In this document: positions 10,871-22,806 of the stretch, piece by piece
Layout: every line of letters starts with the position of its first letter
Position numbering within the stretch: the stretch's first letter is position 1
Source: Narthecium ossifragum
Taxonomy: Eukaryota > Streptophyta > Magnoliopsida > Dioscoreales > Nartheciaceae
NCBI GenBank assembly: GCA_963920575.1
Contig: OY986969.1
Location: 5,156,001 to 5,220,000 of the forward strand
DNA length: 64,000 nt
Direction: 5' to 3'
Notes under the pieces: generated by a model
Told to the model about the DNA's origin: nothing
The model's database searches: none
What the model saw: the letters and a program-made list of their open reading frames with translations, nothing else
Made by a program: the position numbers and the translations under genes

Positions 10871-13755
10871 TGTCACGCCCCGACCCAGAAAACCCATCCG
10901 GATTGGGACGTGAGGGTCCTAAACTCTAAATCAAACGGCAAAAGCCTCCCCTTTAAACATCACTCTAAAACCTGATGCATGATTACAATATTCACAATTA
11001 ATTTAAACTATCCTATCATCAAATCATAATACAATTTAACTTTAAAAAAAAATATAATAATGATTCACGTCATCTAGTACAGCAATCTCTGATCAATCCA
11101 CATCAAAATGGAATACAAATATATATCTCCTTCAAATTACAATTTATACATTTAAAGCTGTACATCAATTGAATAGAACAAACTGACGATATCCTCGATC
11201 TCACGCACCACCAAGGGGAGTGCCGCCTCCAACACCGCAACAACCTGAAAGAGAAGGGACTGCATCGACCTGCATCGCCGATGCAGCCCAGGTAGGAGTG
11301 AGCAACAAAGCTTGCTCAGTAGGGTTCTACTCTACGGCACACTGAAGGGAGGAAAACAACAACAGTGTTGTCCCCCAGCCTAAGTCTAAAGGATGCCACG
11401 GGTCCCATAACCCACTGATGTCCCAAGGGTTCCTGTCATGAAACCTCTCTCCTGAACATGTTACCAGGAGGACCACGAAAACAGTAACATGCAGACTCTA
11501 ACCCTTACCCACCAGGGATACCACTGCCTGGGGACCACGTCGGGAACTCCTCGGTTGCATCCTTAGCACTTGGCCTTGGAAGACAACACGACCTCTAAAC
11601 CTCAAATAAAGATTCAAGCCGACTATCGCAATCCTCAATCATCAGAGATTCAGATCGACAATCACACCCTAATCCTGACTACCCAAACCCCGGCCCTAGG
11701 GCTAGATCCGGGCTACCCGAGAACCCCGGATCAACGATCGAAACCATCGTCTACCACCTAGCCTGATGCTTCTAATGCAAACAGATGCATGCAATGCTCA
11801 AGCATAGAGATACAGAAATAGCAGCATGCAACAATATGCCAAGACACCATACACGGGCTAGGCGAAGCGTCAAGCTTGCCGGAGGGTAAACATGCATAAA
11901 GCAGATAAAGGTTTAAACTACAATTATACAATATTATAACGGCGCCTACAGACCGTTAGCAAGCAATTTCTACAACGGGGGCATAACCCCGGCCACAGAG
12001 ATAATAATCAATCACATATAAGGCACACCCTCTGCCATTTAATTAGCTAAACATCCCAAGGGGCACAACCCCCTTGGTTCAACCACAAGCTAAATATACA
12101 TATAAATAAGCATGACATGTGATTAATTGCTAATTAAACAAGGATGATTTATACCTAATTAGACATGCCGAAAATCAAACAATTAATCATCTAAAAACAA
12201 CCAATTAGAACATGCTAGCCATCGAGATCTCTAGGAATACCAATCACATGAATCCCGAAGAATCAAACATGATAAAACATCGAAAATCCACAAAAAACAC
12301 TATTCAAGGCTGGCGGTCGATCAACAGATCGACCGTGAAAAATCTAAGGTTGACGGTCGATCAACGGATCGACCGTGAGGGGTTATTTCGCTATTTTTCG
12401 GGCTCACGGTCGACCTTGGATACCTCACGGTCGACCGTGGAGACCGCGACGGTTGATCCACGGATCATCCGTGGCACTATTCATCAGCAACTCTGCTCTG
12501 ACACAGTTTCGTATAAAAATCACCAAAACTCGTAGAAAAATCGGAAAAATATGAAATCAATTGGGTTTGAAAGTAGACTCGCAGATCTACAACTCTTATT
12601 TCTCATAAAAATCCAAGATAATGCATGTACAAGCCGGAAAACTCGCCACAAGCCGGCTGTTCTTCATGAACAGCAAAAAATCGGAAATCCGAGATTTATC
12701 ATGCTTAAATCCTACTGAAATCTTAACCAAAGTTCATGAAACTTATATCAGTAATTATATTAGGCCACATGCATCTAATAACACAAATTCATCAAGATCT
12801 AACGGCTAGATCTAACGAAACCCATTAATTAACTCATGTAGGTAGAACACCTACCGGACTGCGCATTCCTCGGTTGATCCCTCACAAACCAGCCACCAAC
12901 GAGGTTTGACACCACACCAGGAGTCTTCCTCTCGTTGCCACGAATCCAACGAGCTTTCAAGCTCCCAAAATGGTGGTCGGAGGAGGGAGAACGGAGGAGA
13001 TGAAGGTGGGCTGCCGGAAGAAAAACAGAGCAAGCAGAGTTCCGCGGGAAAGAAGAGAAAGAAGGGAGAAGAAGAGAAAGACGAAGAGAAGGAGAAGAGA
13101 AGGGGAAGGCCAGGGAAGGTCGGGGAAGGTGGGGAAGGTCGGGGAAGGTGAAGGAGAGGACCTCTCTTCCCTGACAAAGGAGGACGACGGAAGCTCAACA
13201 ACTGCCCAACTGCTCTAACTTGCTGGAATAGGAGGATCGATCCTTTTATCAAAGAGGATCGATCTTCTTAACAGAAAGATCGATCTTCTTCTCAAGGAGA
13301 TCGATCCCCTTTGCCAAGAAGGCAAAACTTGGGCTAAAACGCAAGCCCAAGCTCGGATCTTTCGATCCCGGGTTTACCTAGCCATTCTAATCAAACACTA
13401 ACACAAACAAGGTCAGTGTGTGCACACACGGGTGTGAAACTGACCACCAGGGAGCATATTTACCAAAATGCCACTGGAGTCAAAAACAGCGATGCGATCA
13501 ACCGATCGCATCCCAGGACCAACCGAGCCAAACTACAAATCCAGACTCTCGACCTAACGCGGTCGGACCGGGTTGGAGGTACGGGTCCTCACAACTTATT
13601 ACCCTTAAAGAAATTTCGTCCCGAAATTCAAGGGTAGGGCCGGAAAAGAAGGATCAACTAGTCCTAGTGGCACGAGCGCCCACACAAGGGAAACTACCTG
13701 ATGGGGTGAACAGTCGGGGAAACTCCCGACGCACGCGATCCTCCCGCTCCCGGGT
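10871..13755 (+). mobile_element. LTR remnant (TGTCACGCCCCGACCC family) replacing gypsy protease and RT
   Basis: It starts TGTCACGCCCCGACCC at 10871. A probable LTR end GTACGGGTCCTCACA falls at about 13592. About 160 bases of internal-like sequence follow (GAAATTTCGTCCCGAAATTC at 13608), up to about 13755, where gypsy gag resumes. The LTR would be about 2.7 kb. It is the same family as 1-548 but opposite orientation. It contains paired GGTCGATC/GATCGACC palindromes (12315-12475) and GATCGATC palindromes (13230-13310). I find no target duplication, and the gypsy lost coding sequence at the junction, so this is not a simple insertion. The right boundary is approximate. Confidence 0.6.
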
Positions 13756-15177
13756 TGGTCACAGGTTGACTTGGCAAGTGTCACTCCTCTCTTTTAGACA
13801 AGTTATTAGATAGCTGCCCAACTTGTTTTTCTAAATTTGAAACGGATTGAATCGTTGAAAATAAGTTGTTTTTCAATAAGGAGACATCACCTTTGACAGT
13901 TGAAATTTCGGCCTTCATGGATGACACATCCCTATTGATATCACCTCTCGTTTCTAAAAGTTTACTCACGATTGAATTTAAAGTGGGCTCAATTGACGAT
14001 TTAGGAGGAGGACGTTGAGAGGTATTCTGTGGATAATGTGAAGAGTACCTAAGGTTTGGATTTGCAAAAGGTTTAGGTGCGTACTTGAAAGTAGATGTAT
14101 TGGTTTGCCCATGAAAGTTACTCGACTGTTGTGGCTTCCAACTAAAATTAGGATGATTTCTCCAACCTGAATTATAGGTATTGGAATAAGGATTGTTCTG
14201 AGGTTTGGAAAAACCATAAGTTGCATTAACATGTTCTTGAACAAAGTTAGGGAAATTGGGAGCTAGATGACAATCAGTGATATGGTGATTAGAATTAGGG
14301 CAAAGGGCACATGTTTCAAGAGAAGTGTTAGGCAATTGTTGAGCAAGAGATTGGCCTATTTTCAACTGGTTAAAATCTTTAGTTAGGAGGGCTACTTGTG
14401 CGGAGAGACTTTGGAATTCAGAAATTTCATGAATTCCCCGAGAATTACGAACAGTGGTAGACCGACTCCTAAAAACTGAGGCATTGTGTTGTGAATTTTC
14501 AGCAAGGTTGTCATACATTTCCCAAAGAGCAGTCCAAGGTTTACTAAGAACAACACTTCGCAGTAGACTTTGGCCATGGTTCTATAACGATCATTAAGAC
14601 CATTATAAAATGAATGGACTAGCTGCCACTCGGGTACCTCGTGATGTGGACACTCTCTAAGAAGATCCTTAAATCTTTCCCAAGCTTCATGAAACATTTC
14701 ATCCTCATTTTGTTTAAAAGAGATAATCATGGTATGATAATTTTGAGTTTTAATGATAGGAAAATATTTTTTAAGGAAGGTATTCTGAAGTGGGTCCCAT
14801 GTTGAAATCGAATTTGGAATTAAGGTTTGAAGCCAATGTTTAGCCTAGTCTTTTAAAGAAAAGGGGAAAAGTTTGAGTCTAAAGGCATCATCATTAAAAT
14901 GCTGAAGTTTGAACATGGAAAGGATTTCAAAGAAGCTAGCAATGTGTCCATAGGGATCCTCATTCTCACACCCATAGAAAGAAGGTAAGGTTGTAATCCA
15001 GTTAGGCTTAATCTCATAATGTGTAACATTGATGGTAGGCGGGTTGATACAAGAAGCATAGATATAAGGTCCACATAGGAAGTGATTCCTAATTGGGACT
15101 TCTCTATTATTGTTATCATTTCCACCCCTAGTCATATTATCATTAGAGTCAATGACATATTCCCCGTGTTCAGCCAT
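13756..15177 (-). pseudogene. Gypsy gag
   Basis: The gag starts at 15177 (MAEHGEYVIDSNDN). A retrotransposon gag core follows (NPPTINVTHYEIKPNWITTL, the FYGCENEDPYGHIASF helix, NDDAFRLKLFPFSLKD). An in-frame stop at about 14845 and a frame change lead to the segment at 14518-14730 (ESFHEAWERF-like, LRECPHHEVPEW, FYNGLNDRYRTM). The C-terminal part 13781-14518 has the zinc-knuckle-like CALCPNSNHHITDC and the coiled C terminus LEKQVGQLSNNLSKREE. A TGA at about 13781 is followed in frame by LPSQPVTNP, so it is a nonsense mutation rather than the true end. Gag forms the virus-like particle. At least three lesions mean no intact product. Confidence 0.88.
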
Positions 15178-15790
15178 TAAGGATTGTAAGTTGCTTATGG
15201 CTTCCTGGTAATTACTTAGAGATTTTTGTCCTAAGGTTCTAGCTGCTCAAAGTGTGGCCTCTATTTCTAGATCCAAAGGTTACAACGGATTATATAATGA
15301 TCGTCTGCCTTACATGCAATATGACACCAAAAACAGAAAAAGAAAACGAAATATTCAAAGGAGAGGAGAAAATCCGAAAAACAACGATTGAAAGAAAAAG
15401 TTTTGAAGTAAGAAAACTAACTTTACTGTGCTCACGGTCGATCTCACGGTCGACCGTGGGACTGTGCAACCTCACTTGAAGGCGCGACGGTCGATCCTCG
15501 TATTGACCCTGTGAAGCTATTTCCGTGACAGAGCCTGATGGTCGATCCGGCGGTCGATGGCGCGGTCGACCGTGGCTATCGTAGAGAACGACGGTCGATT
15601 CGACGGTGGATGTGGCGGTCGACCATCCGTATGCTTCAAGGTAAAATCGTTCCAATGCTGCACAAATTCCAGAAAATTATCAGAAAAATCCTAAAAATTA
15701 TAAAATAAAGTAAATAAAATTAAACATCTAACTACACTCAGAAAAAGAGTTAAAAGAAACTTAAATTGATACTCCGTTGTAAATCAAAAG
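15178..15790 (-). mobile_element. Gypsy leader between primer site and gag
   Basis: 613 bases upstream of gag with no coding sequence. At 15425-15625 there is a cluster of GGTCGATC and GGTCGACC motifs, often as inverted pairs around short spacers. The same motif set occurs in the 3' region of this element (8130-8325) and in the unrelated LTR remnant (12315-12475). Confidence 0.65.
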
Positions 15791-15810
15791 AAGTCCCCGG
15801 CAACGGCGCC
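15791..15810 (-). other. Primer-binding site
   Basis: Minus-strand GGCGCCGTTGCCGGGGACTT lies directly after the 5' LTR. This is the characteristic primer site of Athila/Tat-like gypsy elements, usually assigned to a tRNA-Asp 3' end. The LTR end next to it has lost the GCGATCA of the 3' LTR copy, so a few bases at the junction are deleted. Confidence 0.85.
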
Positions 15811-17092
15811 TTACAAACACATTGTTAAAAATGAAAAGGATTGATTTGGGTTTTAGAAACTTATTAATTAAAGCTAATTAAGAAAGCGATGTAGAAAGAT
15901 TGAAATATATTAATGAGAGAAAACCTAGGGATTACTCAATCCACTTTAGTTTCACTTCCTGTATTCTCTAGTTATCCTCTTGTTTTCTTATCTAGACATT
16001 ATAGATTCACAGCTTCTTAAGCTTACATGAATCCCTAAAAGAAGGAGAGTGTTTTCCAAAGACATATTCTATCTTCGATTAGCATAGATTGTCTTCGAGG
16101 TAATCTTAGCACAAGCTATCATCACTAAGCATAAAATATCTCATCGGTCATTCACAAACCACATAAAAATCATCCTGTAGATCTCTACCATCAATCACCG
16201 AAATCAAGTAGGACTAAAAATACGTCAATGAACTCTGTTCCCTCAACTCTTTTATCATTAAAACCAAATCTATAATATCATGTCCAGAAAAAGAATACAA
16301 GATTCAACTAGAAAAATACAAAGAAGATCTACTAAAGCTTCATGAGATCCCTAAGTACAGAAATTAGCCACTGATCTTTGTGATGGAAGCCATAGATTCG
16401 ATGAAGAACGGTTGGGATCCACACTGCAACTTCATCTTCTCCCGAGAATCCTCAAAACCTTAATTTTCTCTTTTCTCTCTATGGGGACCTCCCATTTTCG
16501 GCCAGCAAACACCTTCTTATAGGTGTATTCCCGGAATTAGGGTTTTGGGTTGAGTTGGACCTCTAGTGCAACTCGGATTTCCTAGTTTAATTCTGACAGC
16601 CTCTTCCGGTCGCGACTGGGTTCAACTCGTCTAGAATTTTGAAATGTACTCAACATAAAAGCTGTAGATTAGGAAGCCTTCTGTCCTGTTCCGAAGATTT
16701 GACATTATTTGGACTTATCTGAAATATTTGGAGAATATTCTCCAGAGCATCGACGGATCAGTTTCCCAGCATCTGTTTATCTTCATATTCATGAAAACTG
16801 TTATTAAGTTGTCCAGAATTTCACAATGTATCCAACATGAAAGTTGTTCATCTTGAAGTCTTCTATAAGTCCTCCATATTTCAGGAATTTAGGATTTATC
16901 TGTAGAATTTGGTGAATTCTTTTCAAACTGAGAGTGGAGGGGCTTAGTTTCCACATATTAGTCTTTTTCTGTATTTTCTAACTTGAATCTTCATTAAACA
17001 TGATATCAATTAACAAACTATCAAATACAAACACTCTCGGGCTAACAAATGTAAATTAAGGGGTTTAAGTTTGAATATTTAGTGACTCATCA
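15811..17092 (-). repeat. 5' LTR of the Athila-like element
   Basis: 1,282 bp. It starts TGATGAGTCACT at 17092 on the minus strand and runs to the primer site. It pairs with the 3' LTR at 4565-5887. It carries the promoter and polyadenylation region of the element by position; I could not place a TATA box with confidence. Confidence 0.88.
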
Positions 17093-17470
17093 ATCGTCAG
17101 ATGCGGCCTCATCGAATGATGCAGGCGCTTCTTGTACCTATCGAAATTGAGGGTTAACTGACGTAGTCGAGTAGTGGAGGTTCCTCCGTACTGGACTTTA
17201 ACAGCATCCCAAATAGCCATGGCTGAACGATGCTTTTCAAATCGAAGCATCAAGTCATTTCTAATGCTGTTCAGCATTAATATGCAAGCAACTCTATCCT
17301 TGCGCCTATAAGCTTGATAGAGTTCTAAATTGCGCCTATGCTGGGCAGTTGTGCCTTTCTCAGGTTCAGCTATAGTTTGTGTTATTGTTTCCATCATGTC
17401 CTGTTCTTCCAACGAGCGTAAAGATAGTATTCACAAATACAATAAGTGACTCAGATCAATCTATGCTCTA
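17093..17470 (-). pseudogene. Copia gag N-terminal part
   Basis: It starts at 17412 (MEEQDMMETITQTIAEPEKG). Next come RNLELYQAYRRKDRVACILM, the conserved AMAIWDAVKVQYGG and LTLNFDRYKKRLHHSMRPHL, a UBN2/gag-type copia domain. It ends at the ATCGT duplication where the gypsy inserted and continues at 4560. 17413-17470 is the presumed leader of the copia element; its 5' LTR was not found. Confidence 0.85.
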
Positions 17471-17489
17471 GTGCAACTTGGATTTATTA

Positions 17490-18120
17490 AGAGAAGGGGG
17501 TGCCATCAAACTCAATCTCAGAGACCTGTCAAAGATCTTCTTCAGGCTCATCTGATTCAGTCACAGAATCGTCACTAAGAGGCTTAGTGAGATCAAATTC
17601 AATATCAGAAAATTTGCTAAGAAAATCCTCTCCACGCTCAGCTAAAAGTGCTCTAGAAGGACTATATACATCTTCAAGAATCATGTCACAAAAACATCTT
17701 TTAAATATCACATCATCTATCTTCCTTATCCAAGGAAAATTGTCTTCATCGTGATTTGTTCTTCTAGCACTTTGATAATTGTGAGCATATGAAAGAGATG
17801 TTGAGCAATTTATGTTCCTTTGAACATTTCGCTTCATCTCTTCTATCTTTCAAGTTATATTGTTGAAATCTAAGCCACCAAGTTGCTTCTTTAGCTCCTT
17901 AGAAACTACTTCCAACGACTCAGGAAGAGAATCAAGCAAGATTTTCATTTTCTAATCTGTGTAGCTGAATCCCATATTCCACATAAAGATAGAAGAGCTT
18001 TCTCCATATATTGTGAGTATGCAAGCTTAGTATTGCCCCATCCTTCATCTTATAGGCCAACACACTTTCTAATGAATTGTCAACCTCCACCGCATAGAAT
18101 TTGGTATAATTAATCAAGAC
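17490..18120 (-). pseudogene. Unidentified coding fragment
   Basis: Two open stretches on the minus strand. 18117-17932 encodes KFYAVEVDNSLESVLAYK and HTHNIWRKLFYLYVEYG. After a frame change near 17945, a second frame encodes KILLDSLPESLEVVSKELKK, one stop at about 17855, then EEMKRNVQRNINCSTSLSY, RKIDDVIFKRCFCDMILEDV and an acidic C terminus (DDSVTESDEPEEDL) ending at 17529. The composition looks like genuine protein (leucine heptads, acidic tail) and is unlike the retroelements around it. I cannot name the family. It may be a host-gene remnant. Confidence 0.35.
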
Positions 18121-18344
18121 ACTTGTACTGTATCATGAATAAAACATAATGTAGTCCTATCGTATATGCTAATACTATATAAGTATCTAGTTAAGCTAAG
18201 AGTGTTAGGTTCTAAACCTTAAAACACACTCATTAATTGGACACTATGCATATAATAAACATGCATACAATAAACATGAGAGTGCATTGAAGATAAAACA
18301 TAATTCTATAATATAAATAGTCTCCAAGTTCTAACTCAGGGATC

Positions 18345-20165
18345 CAAATCCGGGAGATGTCGGGGATTTGGAGAAGCTGGCGACCGGGGTGAGGGGAAAA
18401 CTAGCGGTGGCGCGGCAGGCGCTGGTGGCCGGGGTGGAGCGCTACCGGGTCGTGGCGCTGGTGGCCGGGGTGGAGCGCTACCGGGTCGTGGCGGTGGCTA
18501 CGCAGCTGATCGCTCGCAAACGTCGTCGTTAAAATGTTGCAAACTCAATCAAATATTAAATTTATAATCCTTATTCAATCACTACACTACTAGGTAGGAT
18601 AGCGGTGAAGTCGGGAGTCGATTTATAGGGAAAACATTGAAAACTGAAATCAATTCTCGAAACTCTAAACTAAGGAATGGAATAAAAAATAGAATAGAGT
18701 TGTCTAAGCTAATAAAGAAAAGAAATAAAAGGTTGATCAATTCGAATCAATGGAGTAGTTTATTTAGGAATTACTCAATCCGCCCTAATTTCGTTATTAG
18801 TCTTCTCTAGTTATCATCTTGTTCCTTTCTGTCAACATTATGGATCATATGGCTACAAGCTCACATGAATCCCTAAAAGAAAGTTAATGTTCCCAACGGC
18901 TTAACCTATCTTTGCTTGACATAGATTGTCTTTGGTCCTACGATTACTTTAAATTATACTACTTCTAATGACCTTGGCACAACCTATCTTCGCGTAGCAT
19001 AGCATATCTCAAAGGCAAACCAATAATTTCATAAAAACCATATCATAAACCTCTACAATCAATCACAGAAATCATCTAGGACTGAAAGTACCTCAAGGGA
19101 ACTATGCTCCTTCAACTCTATTAATAATAAAACCATATTCATGAGATAATGCATCGAGAAGTTCACAAGAATCAAACTAAAGAAAAATCAAAACTACACT
19201 AGGGTTTCATGATATTCCTAAATACAAGAATTAGCAACTCATCTTTTGGATGAAAGCTATCGGGTTGGAATAAGAAGCTATCACCATCCGCATCCTCGCC
19301 GTCCTCTTTTTCCTTCTGCAAAGATTGTCAAAAAGATGAGAAATTCGGCTGGAATAACCCCTTTATGTAATAACAACCCTTAATCCCGGAATTAGGAGTT
19401 ATAATTGAACTTAAACTCTAATTTCCCTAAATTTCGTGTTGATGATGTCATCGGAGCGACCGATCGATCTCAAATCTGATCCATCGCTCCAGTCGGTCTG
19501 ACTGAGTCTTCACAGCCACGTCATTAATCAATTTCAGCCTTTATCAAATTTCAGCTTTCATAGATCTAACTTTGCTTCAAAACTGACGCCAATATATACG
19601 GAATATCACAAAGTCTTCAACATGAACATTGTAGCTCTTGAAGTTTTATTGCATCTCCCAGAATTTGAGGATAGTTGGACTTTTGTAGAATTTCTGGTGA
19701 TTTATTTCTAAACAGTCGACGAACTTTTTGCAGAATTTAGTGATTTTTGACCGAATTTCTTGTATTTCTTCTCAAATCCTACTTAAACCTGAAATCAAAT
19801 AATAGGATATCAAATACACCTACTCTAGGCCTAACAAAGGTAATTTAAGGGGTTTAATTATATATAATTAGTGACTGATCAGCAGCATTCTGGGCCCCGT
19901 CTCGACGAGATCCGATCTCCGTCACCAGCCACATCGACCGCGGCCCGGTCTCCGGAGCCCCATCTCGATGAGATTCGGCAGCACTCCCGTCTTTGGAGGC
20001 GGCCTTGCGCCCCATCCACACCGACCGCGACGCCCTCACCTCCGTTGCCATCGGATCTGTCGTGGCCGTGCTGAAGGTCTTCGACGCCGTTCATTGGCTC
20101 AAGCGACCCTGGCTCGGCGACGCCACCATCATCCCCGACCTCAGCCTTAGTTCTAGTCTCTAACG
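18345..20165 (+). pseudogene. EXO70-like exocyst subunit fragment, split by a solo LTR
   Basis: The left part (18345-18506) encodes DVGDLEKLATGVRGKLAVAR and then ALVAGVERYRVV twice in tandem, a 36-bp duplication at 18419-18454 and 18455-18490. The right part (19882-20165) includes SHIDRGPVS-like and VVAVLKVFDAVHWLKRPWL segments in shifting frames. The pattern (DLEKLA..VR.KLAVAR, then HIDRA, then VLKVFDAVH.LE) resembles the N-terminal region of plant EXO70 proteins, which tether secretory vesicles at the plasma membrane. The assignment is from memory of family motifs. The rest of the gene is absent and the frame is broken, so this is a relic. GC content is far above its neighbours. Confidence 0.45.
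18507..19881 (-). mobile_element. Solo gypsy LTR
   Basis: 1,375 bp of the same LTR family as 4565-5887, with ends TGATCGCT and GACTGATCA. The flanks are a perfect 5-bp duplication GCAGC (18502-18506 and 19882-19886). No internal region is present, so it is a solo LTR from unequal recombination. It sits inside the EXO70-like fragment. Its central block (about 19340-19520) is of a different type from that in the Athila LTRs. Confidence 0.92.
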
Positions 20166-20882
20166 GCGCTCAAGGCCGTCCTCATCATCGACATCCCACA
20201 GAGCCCCACGCTCGTCGTCGCCTCCGATCTCGCCCCCAAAGGAACAAAGATCGGACATGCAGGATCCAAGCCAATGAGGTTGCTCATGGTCAAGCACCGG
20301 AGAATGGGATGAACACCTTGGCGTCACCGGTCACCGGATCGGAGGATGAAGGCGGTGAAGGAGAACTCTTCTTCAACCTGAGCCCTTCCAGGTATGAATA
20401 CCATCATACCGACTAAATTCCCATTCTCCTTGCCATCGACTAAGTTCGGCATCAACGGTGAGGAGAAAAAAATAACACAGATTCACAAAAACAGATGTGC
20501 TGGCTCTGATACCAATTTAGAAATCTATGCTTCGTCTATGAATCAATATAAGGATGAATTAGATAGCAGTGACGATGGCTTACTTGTTAGACTACGATAT
20601 TTGAATCTGTTTCACGTGATTCAGGTGATCTTGTTATAAGAACAAGGATCTCCAATTCACAGCCCAAATTCCTCTTTTCACTTAGTTCTACTACGCTGAA
20701 CTTCCTCTTCTCCTCTTAGAGTTCGCATATCTTCCGATCACTGGCCAGCGGTTTCAAATACTTAGAAACCGTATCTCTTATAATCGATCGATTTAGATAA
20801 CCGTATCTAAACCCTTCAATTATTAGATTGTGGGTCTAGCCAGTGGGTTTAGCCATCATAGGCGACTAGTCACAAACCAACA
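20166..20882 (-). mobile_element. Copia LTR with Met-tRNA primer site, plus unassigned flank
   Basis: On the minus strand, ATTGGTATCAGAGCCAGCAC at 20498-20517 is the copia primer site for initiator Met-tRNA. The presumed LTR lies upstream of it on that strand (about 20518-20882, starting TGTTGGTTTGTGAC at 20882). About 100 bases of leader follow at 20390-20497. 20166-20390 is GC-rich and unassigned. Most of this element is missing. Confidence 0.5.
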
Positions 20883-20883
20883 T

Positions 20884-21279
20884 AAGGTCTATATCATCTT
20901 CTGCAAAAGAATGTCTCTCCTACAGCCCTGAATGAAGTCTTATCTTCCCTTCGCAATAAAATAAACATTTCAATTTCTGTTGTGAGTAGTTCAGATGATT
21001 TCAATCTCTGGCATTATAAGTTACGCCATCCTTCAATTTCTAAAATAGATTTAAGGAAGTTTGATTATGTACACAAGGCTACTAGTACAAAGGAGCCTTG
21101 TTCTATCTGTCCTTTAGCTAAACTCCGTAAGCTACCCTTTCCTGAGTCGAGGTCTGCTAAGGTGGTCTTCTATCTTTCCCAGTCAAAGTCAAGGCCATAT
21201 TTGAAATTAGCCAACACAAAACTGAAAACAGTTTTGATTTGATTCATTGTGACTTATGGGGCCCTTGTATTGAAGTTTC
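20884..21279 (+). pseudogene. Copia pre-integrase zinc region
   Basis: It encodes NLWHYKLRHPSISKIDLRKF, then CSICPLAKLRKLPFPESRS (the H-H-C-C pre-integrase zinc motif), then after a frame change FDLIHCDLWGPCIEVS. It ends at the GTTTC duplication. The frame resumes at 21992 with HDGSRYFLTIVDDFSR. Confidence 0.85.
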
Positions 21280-21986
21280 TGTTGCGCCGGAAGGCACCCT
21301 CAATGCAAGAATCCACCACCAATCGAGAAGAAAAACAAACACACCAACAAGCCCAAAAAAGTAATCAAAGAATAGAGGGAGAGAAAATAGAGAACACACC
21401 AAAACACAGGGAATTGCGTGGTTCGGCAATAGCCTACATCCACGAGCGGCACGGCGAGATCAATCCACTAATCAAGATGAAGGAGTACAAAGTAGGGCAA
21501 AAGCCTCTCTCAAAAGACTCTCCAGCTCTCTCCAAAATCCTATTAGATCCCCTTTTGATTTAGGGTTCCAAAGACTCTATTTATATCCCCCAATAAACCC
21601 AAATCCGGATTAGATTTGAACCATCGGATTTGCCCATCCAATAGGAAAGAATCGATCCTATTGAAGGGGAACGATCGATCCTTGTAGGCTCGAGCGTCAA
21701 TGGATTCCAGTATCCCGAAGAAGATCGATCCTACTATAGAGAAGGATCGATCTTTACAAAATATGCTCTCTGTCATGTTTGTTTACAAAGTAAGATCGAT
21801 CTTCTATGCCATTGAAGATCGATCCTATATATCCGTAGAGCTGCTACCTCCTGAAGACGATCGATCACTTGGAGAGAAGGATCAATCCTCTGATAAAGTG
21901 CTCACTGTCTGGAACAATGCAAAGCAAGATCGATCCTTCATAGTATAAGGATCGATCCTTTGTTGTAAACCGAGCCATACTCAACA
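21280..21986. mobile_element. Solo LTR in copia integrase
   Basis: 707 bp with TG..CA ends (TGTTGCGCC at the left, ACTCAACA at the right) and a perfect 5-bp duplication GTTTC (21275-21279 and 21987-21991). No retroelement coding was found. It contains about ten GATCGATC-type palindromes between 21655 and 21960. The TG/CA ends and 5-bp duplication indicate an LTR or a small non-autonomous LTR element. The superfamily is not determined. Confidence 0.85.
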
Positions 21987-21991
21987 GTTTC

Positions 21992-22228
21992 TCATGATGG
22001 ATCAAGATATTTTCTCACCATTGTTGACGATTTTAGTCGTTGTACTTGGGTTTTTTTATTAAGGCTCAAATCATATGCTCGTAATGCTTTGCAAAATTTT
22101 TGCTCCATGATTGAGACTCAATTTGGATCCAAAATCAAAGTTGTAAGGAGTGATAATGGGGGTGAGTTTGATATGAATGATTTTTATCTTGAAAAGTGTA
22201 TCATTCACCAAAAATCATGTGTGGAGAC
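21992..22228 (+). pseudogene. Copia integrase core, first half
   Basis: It encodes SRYFLTIVDDFSRCTWVFLL with the catalytic D region, and KIKVVRSDNGGEFDMNDFY with the second catalytic aspartate. It ends in HQKSCVE at the GAGAC duplication; the continuation [15 protein letters not shown], with the catalytic glutamate, lies at 31393. Confidence 0.88.
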
Positions 22229-22806
22229 TGTTAGTGTTGGTGCCCTTAAAAGTCTACTTTCATACATTAATTGAATAATTATTGTATTTATTATGGCTTC
22301 TTTTTCTACATGTGATGTTAGAATGTATATGATACTAACTTCAGTTCACATGACCATTAAAGGATAGTCAGGTGATGAGCTTCAACTATCACGAGGAGAA
22401 CGGGCTAACCAAGTTATTGTTCCTGTAATTTCACAACTATGGGTGAAACTGGACATTTCACTTAGAAGGTTGCCACTTTGCGTAGTGACGATAATATAGT
22501 AATGGTTATTCTCAACCATTGGAGTAGAGACTCTACACTAGCAAGTGGGTGTGCATGTTAGCACATTGAAGGATGAATTGAGAACCCTGACTTAGAAACA
22601 TTCACCGCTATTAAGATCTGGTTCTCTTGCACGTAACAGAATTAGTCCGTTGACCTGAGAGATCTGGGTGTTCTAGTCGTAGGATCGATCATTTTGATGA
22701 CCTGCCTGATCTTAGGATTTTCAAAGGAGGTTTATTGGATGGTCATGATTACTTCTAAGAATAAGTCAGATGCTCAATACTGGAATCCACTACCCTTTTG
22801 GGTTAG

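Larger units (their letters stand above)
4565..17092 (-). mobile_element. Athila-like Ty3/gypsy retrotransposon inserted in copia gag
   Basis: The 12,528-bp element is bounded by TG..CA ends and a perfect 5-bp target duplication ATCGT (4560-4564 and 17093-17097). Removing it and one ATCGT makes the copia gag frame continuous (HHSMRPHLT joined to IMSNIISELR). On the minus strand the order is 5' LTR, primer site, leader, gag, pol remnant, long 3' untranslated region, polypurine tract, 3' LTR. The clade is inferred from the primer site (GGCGCCGTTGCCGGGG), the gag C terminus (LEKQVGQLS) and the GGCAACC signature after pol. Secondary damage: a MITE at 10405-10667 and an LTR remnant at 10871 to about 13755 that replaces protease and most of RT. 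Confidence 0.93.

Noticed and set aside
12851..13252. A 133-residue minus-strand frame with FSFSSSFSSSPFFLFF
   Set aside because: It is antisense to a purine-rich low-complexity tract in the LTR remnant.
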